The notes below the pieces were generated by a model, which worked only from the letters and a program-made list of their open reading frames with translations, did no database searches and was not told the origin of the DNA. From Oscillospiraceae bacterium (GTDB lineage Bacteria > Bacillota > Clostridia > Oscillospirales > UBA929), in assembly GCA_009784085.1 (NCBI GenBank), contig WRCJ01000041.1, positions 1 through 14,363 on the forward strand: a stretch of DNA of 14,363 nucleotides, read 5' to 3'. Position 1 is the first letter of the stretch. The number at the start of each line of letters is the position of its first letter. Of this stretch, positions 5,731 to 12,794 are shown one piece after another. Made by a program: the position numbers and the translations under genes.

Positions 5731-6910
5731 AATCCCGGCCCTCCGCGGCCATGCGGTAGATGGCCCGGATATCCTCCTTGTCTAGTCTTACATAGTTGCC
5801 CAAGCCGTTCCAACGGTTGGCGCGATCTGTCATCTCGTCTATCCTGTCCGGCGGCAGGCCGGCGTCCCGGAAGCTGGTGGGCATACCTAGCCCCCGGAAG
5901 AAAGCTTCCAGCGCGGCGATGCCTTGGGAGATGATTCGCAGGTCGGGGTTCCCGGCGGACGGGATGCCCATGACATGCGTGGCGAAACGGACGACCCTTG
6001 TTTTCTTGATTTGCGACACATATCGCATCCACGCCGGCAACATGATGGCCAGCCCCGCGCCGTGGGCAATGTCGTACAACGCCGACAATTCGTGCTCCAT
6101 CCTGTGGGAGGTCCAATCGCCTTCCCGCCCACAGCCCAAGAAATTGTTGTGGGCGACGGTGCTCGCCCATACAATTTCACTGCGGATGTCGTAATTATAC
6201 GGTTCGCGCAACGTTACAGGCCCCAGTTTGACGACGCTTTTCATCGCGCCTTCCAGCATCAGGTCGGTGACGGTCACATGCCCGACGCGGGTAAAGTAGC
6301 GTTCCATCATGTGGGAGAGCATATCGACCACGCCGCAAGCCACGTGGTACAGCGGCAACGAAAAGGTAATCGATGGGTTGAGAAGGGAAAAGACGGGGAT
6401 CATGCCGTCGCCTTTGCATGTCAGTTTGACGCGGGCCTCTTCTTCGGTGATGACAGCGCGGTCGCTCATTTCGCTGCCGGCCGCCGGGATGGTGAGGATT
6501 GTCCCGACGGGCAGGGCGTTCGTGACTTCTTTGCCGCCTTTGAAGGAATCCTCCCAGAGGTCTCCGTCGTAAACGGCTTGCGCGGCCATGGCCTTGGCGG
6601 AATCGATGACGCTCCCGCCGCCCACGGCTAAGATAAAATCCAGTTTACGGTCCCGGCACATCCCGGCGCCCTCGCGCGACAGAGACCAGCGCGGATTGGG
6701 CACAACGCCGCCCAGTTCCTCCCAGGGGATGCCTTCGGCGTTTAGGGACGCTATTACGCGCCCATATAGGCCATTCTTTTTGATGCTGCCTTTGCCGTAG
6801 TGCAGCAGGACACGGTGCCCGCCATGGCGTTTGACCATTTCGCCCGCCCGTGTTTCGGCGTCCTTCCCAAAGACAATCTCGCAAGGGTTATAGAAAGTAA
6901 AATCAACCAT
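5714..6910 (-). CDS. Iron-dependent alcohol dehydrogenase, YqhD/butanol dehydrogenase type
   Basis: This encodes 398 residues from ATG 6910. GGGAGG sits 6 bases upstream, and the TTG at 6913 is too close to it. It belongs to the group III metal-dependent dehydrogenases, which reduce aldehydes to alcohols, often with NADPH. The dinucleotide-binding loop GGGSVIDSAK is at 97-106. The metal ligands expected from YqhD are all present: D196 and H200 in GVVDMLSH, H269 in TSHRMEHEL and H283 in DIAHGAG, with the family spacing. The ending PTSFRDAGL...MTDRANRWNGLGNY is typical of BdhA/YqhD proteins. It lies 18 bases after the yaaR-like gene and probably shares its promoter. In a fermenting clostridium it could make butanol or detoxify aldehydes; the substrate cannot be read from sequence. 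It meets hpf tail-to-tail with no visible terminator. Confidence 0.93.
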   Translation of the reverse strand: MVDFTFYNPCEIVFGKDAETRAGEMVKRHGGHRVLLHYGKGSIKKNGLYGRVIASLNAEGIPWEELGGVVPNPRWSLSREGAGMCRDRKLDFILAVGGGSVIDSAKAMAAQAVYDGDLWEDSFKGGKEVTNALPVGTILTIPAAGSEMSDRAVITEEEARVKLTCKGDGMIPVFSLLNPSITFSLPLYHVACGVVDMLSHMMERYFTRVGHVTVTDLMLEGAMKSVVKLGPVTLREPYNYDIRSEIVWASTVAHNNFLGCGREGDWTSHRMEHELSALYDIAHGAGLAIMLPAWMRYVSQIKKTRVVRFATHVMGIPSAGNPDLRIISQGIAALEAFFRGLGMPTSFRDAGLPPDRIDEMTDRANRWNGLGNYVRLDKEDIRAIYRMAAEGRDFIPPQ

Positions 6911-6928
6911 CAAAAACCTCCCTATATA

Positions 6929-7378
6929 TTACATGTACATGTCCAGCAACATCCCGCGCAATTCGTCCACGGCAGCCATCAGCGACAAATTATCGGATTG
7001 CCCGTCCAACATCTGCTGGGTCAGCTCTTCGATTTTTTTATTGATACGCTTGATGAGCGCGTAAAGGCGATGCCGACCCCGCGCGTCCAGCGCGGATTGT
7101 TTTTGAAACGCGAAGGCAAAGTGCACAGCCTCGTACATGAATTCGGCGACCATCTCTTTGTACCGCTTGAGTTCCACCATGTCGCACCGGCTGGCCATCA
7201 CCGTACCCTGTTCGGTGATGCGCTGGTGCAGATCGTTGAGTTTTTGCACATAGTTGGCCCTGGTGAGCTGGGTTATCTCCCTGTGGAAGGAGGGGGCGGC
7301 CGCCTGGGCGCCGCGCCGCTCCACGCCGACGCCGGCGTGAATCATCCCTTGCATTGATGTCAGGTCTTGGATCTTCAA
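6929..7378 (-). CDS. YaaR family protein (DUF327)
   Basis: This encodes 149 residues from TTG 7378 (MKIQDLTSMQG). The start is chosen because GGGGAGGTG stands about 9 bases upstream and DUF327 proteins commonly start MKI; longer frames run into the promoter. The protein is almost wholly helical. Family features are the block LNDLHQRITEQG, the LKRYKEMVAEFMYEAV helix, a Gly-Arg turn before LYALIKRINKKIEELTQQM, and the C-terminal DELRGMLLDMYM. YaaR-type proteins are small cytoplasmic proteins of unclear function in Bacillota. It is the first gene of a two-gene transcript with the dehydrogenase, driven by the promoter at 7431-7459. The pairing with an alcohol dehydrogenase is not a functional link that I know. 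Confidence 0.85.
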   Translation of the reverse strand: MKIQDLTSMQGMIHAGVGVERRGAQAAAPSFHREITQLTRANYVQKLNDLHQRITEQGTVMASRCDMVELKRYKEMVAEFMYEAVHFAFAFQKQSALDARGRHRLYALIKRINKKIEELTQQMLDGQSDNLSLMAAVDELRGMLLDMYM

Positions 7379-7430
7379 CCGATAAGACACCTCCCCATGA
7401 TGTGAGTCGCGATTCCCATATGATTGAACT

Positions 7431-7459
7431 ATTATACCACCCGGACGCGCAATTGGCAA
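7431..7459 (-). promoter_or_regulatory. SigA-type promoter for yaaR-like gene and dehydrogenase
   Basis: On the minus strand TTGCCA (7454-7459), 17 bases, TATAAT (7431-7436), with GTGG before the -10 box. It is a near-consensus extended promoter about 50 bases upstream of the TTG start. The phosphoesterase gene is divergent; I could not define a convincing plus-strand promoter for it in the 102-base gap. Confidence 0.8.
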
Positions 7460-7480
7460 CACAAGGAGTTGTTATAGGCG

Positions 7481-8089
7481 ATGTCGTTGAGGCGAATCAG
7501 GAAACTGCTGGCCGTATCGGACGTCGAGAGCCCATACATCTGGGATTATTTCGATCCGGACGTGTTTGGTGGGGTGGACATGATCCTTTCCTGCGGCGAT
7601 CTCTCCGGGGAGTATCTGGATTACTTGGTCACCATGATCCCCGCGCCGTTGTTCTTTGTGCCTGGCAACCACGATAAACGCTTCCTCGAATCCCCGCCAG
7701 ACGGCTGTACCTCCCTGGACGGGCGCGCGCTGACCTATCGCGGCGTGCGCCTGGCCGGCTTAGGCGGATGCAAGAGCGGGCGGCAGTCGGCCTACGAGTA
7801 TTCCGAGAAAGGCATGAGCCGGCGCGTAGATGTTTTGTCGCGGCAAATCAGGCGGCAGGGCCGCTTGGATATCTTCCTCTCCCATGTTTCGGCGCGGGGA
7901 TGGGGCGACAGCGAGGATACTTACCACCGGGGTTTCCAATGCTTTACCGGTTTTTTAGATGAATTTAAGCCACGATACCACTTCTTTGGGCACACGCACA
8001 TGGCGTACGGACGACATGCGATCCCCAAGGCATATGGATCGACGCGCCTGGTGAACGCCTGCGGGTACCGGTTGATTGAATACGGATAA
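7481..8089 (+). CDS. Metallophosphoesterase with D-x-E first motif
   Basis: This encodes 202 residues and belongs to the calcineurin-like phosphoesterase superfamily with a two-metal centre. Motifs in order are SDVES (D14, where most members have D-x-H), CGDLSG (D40), PGNHDKR (N63-H64-D65), LSHVSARGWGD (H135) and FGHTHM (H171, H173). The first histidine is replaced by Glu16, as in a subset of small clostridial members. AAGGAG lies 14 bases before ATG 7481, a long spacing, so TTG 7490 is an alternative start. The protein is cytoplasmic with no signal peptide. Possible substrates include cyclic nucleotides, phosphodiesters or phosphoproteins, and none can be chosen from sequence. It is divergent from the yaaR gene, and a new promoter follows it, so it is probably a single-gene unit. 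Confidence 0.88.
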   Translation: MSLRRIRKLLAVSDVESPYIWDYFDPDVFGGVDMILSCGDLSGEYLDYLVTMIPAPLFFVPGNHDKRFLESPPDGCTSLDGRALTYRGVRLAGLGGCKSGRQSAYEYSEKGMSRRVDVLSRQIRRQGRLDIFLSHVSARGWGDSEDTYHRGFQCFTGFLDEFKPRYHFFGHTHMAYGRHAIPKAYGSTRLVNACGYRLIEYG

Positions 8090-8104
8090 TGGAATACTAT
8101 GCTG

Positions 8105-8133
8105 TTCACATATTCGCACAGGTGTGGTATAAT
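8105..8133 (+). promoter_or_regulatory. SigA-type promoter of the zapA operon
   Basis: TTCACA (8105-8110), 17 bases, TATAAT (8128-8133), with TGTGG immediately before the -10 box (extended -10). It stands about 30 bases upstream of the zapA start and is the only strong promoter seen for the six-gene plus-strand series. Confidence 0.8.
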
Positions 8134-8163
8134 GATTGCAAGTAAGCATGGGAGGAATGTGCT

Positions 8164-8490
8164 GTGAAGAACCGTGTCCAAGTCAACATCGGGGGTCAGG
8201 AGTTTGTTCTCCTTACGGAGAGAGACGAAGACTATGTCATGCGCGTTGCCGCGCGGACGGACGAGGAAATCATGGGGCTGGCATCGAAGATGACAAAGGC
8301 GCCCGCCGCGCAAATCGCGGTCTTGGCTGCGGTCAACTTGGCGGAGGAAGCGTTGGAGGCGGTCGAGACAGCAGAAAGCTTGCGCGCGCAGCTGAAAGGT
8401 TTCCTGGAAGAGGCGTCCCGGCTCAAGCAGGAAAACGCCGATCTCAGACGGGAACTCACCAGAATGAAAAAGGATAGCGGGAGGGTTTAG
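8164..8490 (+). CDS. zapA: Cell division protein ZapA
   Basis: This encodes 108 residues from GTG 8164, with GGGAGG 8 bases upstream. The N-terminal ZapA head (1-45) shows the expected pattern: VNIGGQEFVLLTERDEDYV then VAARTDEEIM. The helix AAQIAVLAAVNLAEEALEA follows, then a long coiled coil (about 65-103) rich in Glu, Lys and Leu. ZapA binds FtsZ and cross-links its filaments in the Z-ring. It leads the operon, and only 6 bases separate it from the U32 gene, whose ribosome site lies inside the end of zapA. This zapA-U32 pairing is common in Bacillota. Confidence 0.92.
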   Translation: MKNRVQVNIGGQEFVLLTERDEDYVMRVAARTDEEIMGLASKMTKAPAAQIAVLAAVNLAEEALEAVETAESLRAQLKGFLEEASRLKQENADLRRELTRMKKDSGRV

Positions 8491-8496
8491 CCCGAC

Positions 8497-10599
8497 ATGG
8501 AAATCCTGGCCCCTGCTGGTTCTGTGGCTTGTGTCGAGGCTGCGGCGCAAAACGGCGCGGATGCCGTCTATATGGGGTACGGCGCTTTTCACGCGAGACA
8601 GAACGCGCCCGGATTCACAAAAGAAGAGTTTTTCGCGGCTATCTCGTATTGCCGCGTCCGCGGCGTAAAGGTATACGCGACGCTCAACACATTGGTTTCC
8701 GATCGCGAGCTTATCTCGGCTGTCGGGCTTACCCGCGAGCTGTTCACGGCCGGCGTGGACGCAGTGCTGATACAGGATTTGGGTATGCTGCGCATGGTGC
8801 GCATGGTGGCACCCTCGTTGCCGGTGCATGCGTCTACCCAAATGGGCATCCATAGCCTGGACGGCGTACGGCAGGCGCATGCGCTGGGCTGTTCGCGAGT
8901 CGTGCTGGCCCGGGAGCTGTCGCGGGAGCAGATTGCCTTCATCTGCGCGAACTCCCCTATCCCTGTGGAAGTGTTTGTCCATGGCGCCCTCTGCCTCTGC
9001 CATTCCGGTCAGTGCTATATGAGCGCGGCCATCGGGGGACACAGCGGCAACCGGGGTTTGTGCGCCGGGCCATGCCGTATGCCCTACAGCTTCGAAGGCC
9101 GCCCGTCAGACACGTATCCGCTGTCCCTGAAGGACTTGTCCCTGTTGCCCTGGTTGCGCGAGCTTCGCGAAATGGGCGTGGCGGCGGTGAAAATCGAGGG
9201 CCGCATGAGGGGGCCGGAGTACGTGGCGGCCGTGACCCGCGCCGTGTCCGAGGCACTGGCCCTGGATATAGGATCTGGCCACAAGGCCGAACACAAGGCC
9301 GAACACAAGCCCCACCATTCCCCCTTTACCGACGGTTACTATACCGGGTCGCCCGATCTTGCTATGTTCGGCCCACGCCGGCCCGATTCCGCCAGCGTGC
9401 CTGTCGTAGCATCCGGGAAACCCCGTTCCTCCCACGCCCAGCCCGGCGGCACGGAGCCGCAACGGGTCCCGGTGCGGTTTGCCTGCCTCCTGACAGCCGG
9501 GCAACCGGCCATGCTCGCCGTGGAGGACGACCAAGGCCACACGGCGGCTGTCCAGGGGCAAGTCCCCAGCCGTGCCTTGGAAAGCGCACTGCCCGAAGCA
9601 AAAGTCCGCACCCAACTCTACAAGACCGGCGGTACGCCATACCGCTGCGTCGAGGCGCAAGCCCAAGTGGACAAGGGACTCAACCTGCCGACAGCGGCGA
9701 TTAACGCCATGCGCCGCGAGGCGTTGGAGAAGCTGAGCCAGCTTCGGGGCGCGCCGTATGATGTCCACGAGGTAAGCGAGTTCAAACCGGGCCTAAAGTA
9801 TCTGTTGCGCCGGGAACCCCCTGCCTTTACCGTGCAGATCACCCGCACCGAACAGTTGACCGGCGGGTTACTGTCGCTGTCGCCGTCGTTGCTGTATATC
9901 CCGTTGTGGGAACTTGTCCAAAACGCGGAGTTGTTCAAGTCACTATTGGATCAAGGCGTCCCCATCGCGGCGTCGTTGCCTTGGGTATGCACCGACCAGG
10001 AGGCGGGGGACGTCGAAGACATGCTGAAGGCGGTCTGGGCGATGGGCGTCCGCGACGCGCTTATCGGCAACTTGGGGCAGTGCGCCATGTGCAGTGCGCT
10101 TGGCTTTACCCTGCGGGGCGATTTCGGCCTCAATGTATACAACTCCCAGGCGCTGAAGACATGCAAGCAAATGGGCCTGCGCTCGGCCGCGCTATCCGTA
10201 GAACTGGGTTTCGCGCAAATCCGGGATCTTTCCCATTGTATGGACACAGAGCTCATTGCCTATGGGCGACTGCCCCTGATGCTGACAGATCATTGCCTGA
10301 TCAAGTACCGCACGGGGCGTTGCGCCTGCGAAAATAAAAATGTGTTGCACGACCGCATGGGCGCGTTGTTTCCCGTCTTGCCCACCTACCGGTGCCGCAA
10401 TATCCTCTACAATGCCCACAAGATATTTTTGGCCGACCGCCAAGAGGATTACCGGCGGATCGGGCTGTGGGCCATCCGCTTGCTGTTCACCACGGAGAAC
10501 CCCCGCGAATGCCTGCAAGCCGCGGAGCGGTATTTGGGGCGCGGGCCGTACGAACCCAACGGGTATACCAGGGGGCTGTATTATCGGGGCGTGCAGTAG
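8497..10599 (+). CDS. U32 family protein with DUF3656 region, RlhA-like (probable RNA hydroxylation)
   Basis: This encodes 700 residues. The N-terminal barrel (1-250) begins EILAPAGSVACVEAAAQNGADAV, carries ASTQMGIHS (112-120), the cysteine block HGALCLCHSGQCYMSA (162-177), SGNRGLCAGPCRMPY (183-197) and VKIEGRMRGPEY (231-242). Cysteines 166, 173, 189 and 193 stand where U32 RNA-modifying proteins hold an Fe-S cluster. A middle region (about 310-420) fits DUF3656, the domain that marks E. coli RlhA, which hydroxylates 23S rRNA C2501. The C-terminal half resembles a second barrel unit with its own cysteines (CACENKNVLHD). The older name 'peptidase' or 'collagenase' is probably misleading. The start follows GGGAGGG 11 bases upstream. 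A His-rich tandem repeat (HKAEHKAEHKPHH, 262-274) sits in the linker between barrel and DUF3656. Confidence 0.9.
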   Translation: MEILAPAGSVACVEAAAQNGADAVYMGYGAFHARQNAPGFTKEEFFAAISYCRVRGVKVYATLNTLVSDRELISAVGLTRELFTAGVDAVLIQDLGMLRMVRMVAPSLPVHASTQMGIHSLDGVRQAHALGCSRVVLARELSREQIAFICANSPIPVEVFVHGALCLCHSGQCYMSAAIGGHSGNRGLCAGPCRMPYSFEGRPSDTYPLSLKDLSLLPWLRELREMGVAAVKIEGRMRGPEYVAAVTRAVSEALALDIGSGHKAEHKAEHKPHHSPFTDGYYTGSPDLAMFGPRRPDSASVPVVASGKPRSSHAQPGGTEPQRVPVRFACLLTAGQPAMLAVEDDQGHTAAVQGQVPSRALESALPEAKVRTQLYKTGGTPYRCVEAQAQVDKGLNLPTAAINAMRREALEKLSQLRGAPYDVHEVSEFKPGLKYLLRREPPAFTVQITRTEQLTGGLLSLSPSLLYIPLWELVQNAELFKSLLDQGVPIAASLPWVCTDQEAGDVEDMLKAVWAMGVRDALIGNLGQCAMCSALGFTLRGDFGLNVYNSQALKTCKQMGLRSAALSVELGFAQIRDLSHCMDTELIAYGRLPLMLTDHCLIKYRTGRCACENKNVLHDRMGALFPVLPTYRCRNILYNAHKIFLADRQEDYRRIGLWAIRLLFTTENPRECLQAAERYLGRGPYEPNGYTRGLYYRGVQ
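9280..9309 (+). repeat. 12-bp in-frame tandem repeat in the U32 gene
   Basis: CACAAGGCCGAA occurs twice in tandem (9280-9291, 9292-9303), followed by a half unit CACAAG. It encodes HKAEHKAEHK in the linker after the first barrel. Being a multiple of three, unit changes would alter linker length and leave the frame intact. Confidence 0.85.
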
Positions 10600-10602
10600 C
10601 TT

Positions 10603-10631
10603 GGGACAGGGACAAGGGATAAGGGATTGGG
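10603..10631 (+). other. G-rich motif with five GGG tracts before maf
   Basis: Five GGG tracts are spaced by ACA, ACAA, ATAA and ATT in the 47-base gap between the U32 stop and the maf start. This satisfies the simple G-quadruplex pattern (four or more G3 runs with loops of 1-7) on the mRNA-sense strand. It ends just before AAGG, the likely maf ribosome site, so a folded structure could restrict translation of maf. Confidence 0.55.
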
Positions 10632-10646
10632 TAAGGTAACGGTTTT

Positions 10647-11273
10647 ATGATCATTCTGGCTTCCGGGTCGCCGCGTCGGGCGTTTTTACTCAATATGCTG
10701 GGCATCCCCTTTACGATTATCCGCCCGGAATGTGACGAGACACTGCCCGCCGGGTTGCCCCCCGCCGAGGTGGTGCGCCGGCTTTCGGCGCGCAAGGCCG
10801 AATGGGTGGCGGCGGCGATTGCGGGGCGTGCGGCGGCGGTGGCAGGCGCGGTGGCGTGCGCGGGGAGCGCGGCGGCATACGCGGAGGGCGCGGCATGTTC
10901 CGATGAGGATGATATCATCGCGGCGGACACGCTGGTTCTCTTGGACGGACGCCTGTTGGGCAAGCCAAAGGACGGGCAGGAAGCCTATGACATGCTACGC
11001 GCCCTGTCCGGCCGGGCGCATGACGTGTATACCGGGCTTGCCGTGCGGCACGGCGGCGCAACGACTTCCGGCGCAGAGGTTACCCGCGTCTTTTTCCGCG
11101 AGGTATCCGACGCGGAAATCCGGGGCTACATCGATACCGGCAGCCCGATGGACAAGGCGGGCGCTTACGGTATACAAGATCGCGGCGCGTTGTTCGTGGA
11201 GCGCATAGAAGGCGATTTCTATACCGTAATGGGCCTCCCGCTGTGCATGTTATCGCGCATGTTACAGTTGTGA
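10647..11273 (+). CDS. maf: Maf family nucleoside triphosphate pyrophosphatase
   Basis: This encodes 208 residues. Maf proteins hydrolyse non-canonical or surplus nucleoside triphosphates to monophosphates in the cytoplasm and influence septum formation. Family motifs are ILASGSPRRAFLL (3-15), IIAADTLVLLDG with catalytic-type D94, LLGKPKD (104-109), HDVYTGL, TGSPMDKAGAYGIQD (164-178) and IEGDFYTVMGLPL (187-199). Between the second helix and the AADT strand lies an unusual low-complexity stretch, residues 55-84, with 17 alanines in 30. This makes it slightly longer than the usual roughly 190-200 residues. ATG 10647 has AAGG 10 bases upstream, overlapped by a G-rich motif. Its place before mreC matches the maf-mre linkage of Bacillota, but radC and mreB are absent between them. 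Confidence 0.93.
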   Translation: MIILASGSPRRAFLLNMLGIPFTIIRPECDETLPAGLPPAEVVRRLSARKAEWVAAAIAGRAAAVAGAVACAGSAAAYAEGAACSDEDDIIAADTLVLLDGRLLGKPKDGQEAYDMLRALSGRAHDVYTGLAVRHGGATTSGAEVTRVFFREVSDAEIRGYIDTGSPMDKAGAYGIQDRGALFVERIEGDFYTVMGLPLCMLSRMLQL

Positions 11274-11305
11274 GCCAACGATAAGATTCCTATAAGGAGA
11301 GTACC

Positions 11306-12148
11306 GTGCGTTATTTATTCAGGCATAAATTGCTGATGTTTGGGCTGATCATCGTTTTGCTGGTCAGCATCCTTGCTTTTATATCCGCGCTGACAGGGGG
11401 TTATGCTTCCCCTGTTTCCAACGCCCTCGGGAACATCTTCAAGCCGTTGCAGTCCACGGTCGTGCGGCTGTCCGACCAGCTGGCGTCGGTATATGGGTAT
11501 ATGTACCAATACGACGCCCTTCAGGAGGAGAACGCGGAGTTGCGAAAACGGATTGCCGAGATGGAGGAAGAGGTGCGAAAATCCGAAAACCTCAACGACG
11601 AAAACGCGAGGTTGCGCAAGTTGCTGGGGCTGTCCGAACGCCGTCGCGACTTTGTCCTGGATACGGCCACCATCACGGCGCGGGATGTCTCCAACTGGTC
11701 TTCCACCTTTACGATAAGCCTCGGATCGTCGGGGGGCATACAACCGGGCAATTGCGTGATCAACGAGGAAGAGTTCTTGGTGGGCGTGGTCACCGAGGTT
11801 GGCTTGAACTGGGCAATCGTCTCCACGCTCATCGACACCGATATGGAAGCCGGGGCGTACAATTTCAACACCAAGCAGGAAACAGTGGCCGAAGGCAACT
11901 TCGATTTGATGCGCCAAGGGTTATTGCGCCTCTCCTATCTCTCGATGGACGGCGACATCAAGAACGGGGATCTGATACTGACGTCCGGTATTGGGGGCAT
12001 GTTTCCCCGGGATCTGATCATCGGGACCATCGTGGATTTGCAATCGGATGAGACCGGGCTTTCGGCTTATGCGGTCGTCAAGCCGACTGTGGATTTGGAC
12101 GCCCTGACACAAGTTGCTATCATCAAATCCTTTGAGATATCGGAATGA
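11306..12148 (+). CDS. mreC: Rod-shape determining protein MreC
   Basis: This encodes 280 residues from GTG 11306, with AAGGAG 6 bases upstream. Domain order is typical: a short cytoplasmic Arg/Lys-rich tail, one membrane helix (about 9-30, LLMFGLIIVLLVSILAFISA), a coiled coil (about 68-108, YDALQEENAELRKRIAEMEE) and a C-terminal beta-rich domain (115-275) with ITARDVSNWSSTFTISLGSS, NGDLILTSGIGGMFP and LIIGTIVDL. MreC sits outside the membrane and links cell-wall synthases to MreB filaments. The stop is 6 bases before mreD. No mreB is present in this window, although the family normally follows it. Confidence 0.95.
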   Translation: MRYLFRHKLLMFGLIIVLLVSILAFISALTGGYASPVSNALGNIFKPLQSTVVRLSDQLASVYGYMYQYDALQEENAELRKRIAEMEEEVRKSENLNDENARLRKLLGLSERRRDFVLDTATITARDVSNWSSTFTISLGSSGGIQPGNCVINEEEFLVGVVTEVGLNWAIVSTLIDTDMEAGAYNFNTKQETVAEGNFDLMRQGLLRLSYLSMDGDIKNGDLILTSGIGGMFPRDLIIGTIVDLQSDETGLSAYAVVKPTVDLDALTQVAIIKSFEISE

Positions 12149-12154
12149 CGGCTG

Positions 12155-12673
12155 ATGAACAGAAACTACCGCATTATCTTCAAATGGTTATCTTATGTGC
12201 TGTTCTTGACGGCTTTGGCTGTGATCCAAACCAGTTTGCTGCCCAATCTCAAATTGTTCGGCGCATCCCCCAATTTGCTGCCGATTGCGGCGACCATGGT
12301 AGCAGTCCTGGAAGGCGGCGTGCCGGGGGCGTTGTTCGGGTTGCTGGCCGGGCTGTACTGCGACGCGATTATCCCCAAGGTGGATGTGCTGCATACGGTC
12401 TATTTGTTTGTTTCCGGTTTGGTCATTGGGCAATTGGTCGCCGCGCTGTTTAAAAAGAACTTGGTGACGGCGGCGCTGTGCGCCATCGCTTCGCTGGCTG
12501 TGCTGGATTTTTTCCTGATGTTGCTGTTTTTTATCGTCCCCCGCCGCGCCGGCATCTCCTCGCTACTTCAGGTGGCGTTGCCGGAGATCCTTTTTTCCGC
12601 CATCCTCTCCCCCCTGGTGTACGGGCCGATACGATGGGCAAACAAACGATGGGGCGAGGAGGAAGAGGAATGA
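12155..12673 (+). CDS. mreD: Rod-shape determining protein MreD
   Basis: This encodes 172 residues of an integral membrane protein. About five hydrophobic helices are visible, beginning WLSYVLFLTALAVIQTSLLP, then LLPIAATMVAVLEGG, GALFGLLAGLYCDAI, TVYLFVSGLVIGQLVAAL and LAVLDFFLMLLFFIV. The motif SPNLLPI and the GLLAGLYCD turn fit MreD. It works with MreC and MreB in the elongasome. ATG 12155 starts 6 bases after the mreC stop with only a weak ribosome site, so translation is probably coupled. The gene ends in a run encoding GEEEEE whose GAGGAGGAAGAGG sequence is itself a very strong ribosome-binding site immediately before the stop. Confidence 0.93.
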   Translation: MNRNYRIIFKWLSYVLFLTALAVIQTSLLPNLKLFGASPNLLPIAATMVAVLEGGVPGALFGLLAGLYCDAIIPKVDVLHTVYLFVSGLVIGQLVAALFKKNLVTAALCAIASLAVLDFFLMLLFFIVPRRAGISSLLQVALPEILFSAILSPLVYGPIRWANKRWGEEEEE

Positions 12674-12719
12674 CGGGCCGCTGTGGCAACCCAAGTGGTT
12701 GGTGGTCGTGGCTAGCGGC

Positions 12720-12794
12720 ATGGACACGGACACGGACATGGGCATAGACATGGATATGGATATGGATATGGATACGGATATGCCCATGGATATG
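12720..12794 (+). repeat. Hexanucleotide repeat at the 5' end of mnmG
   Basis: Twelve hexamers of the type ATGGAT run from 12720 to 12791, ending at a further ATG. Units 6-9 (12750-12773) are four perfect ATGGAT copies; the others differ by one to three bases (ACGGAC, ATGGGC, ATAGAC, ACGGAT, ATGCCC). In the mnmG frame they encode alternating Met or Thr and Asp, so many units are themselves possible ATG starts. Confidence 0.9.

Noticed and set aside
7921..9042. 373-codon minus-strand open frame over the phosphoesterase end, zapA and U32 start
   Set aside because: It runs antisense through two confident genes and a promoter, is rich in His/Arg/Gln and matches no family.
9280..9309. Tandem repeat in the U32 gene as a CRISPR-like or regulatory array
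   Set aside because: It has only two and a half 12-bp units without spacers, in frame, encoding a His/Lys linker.
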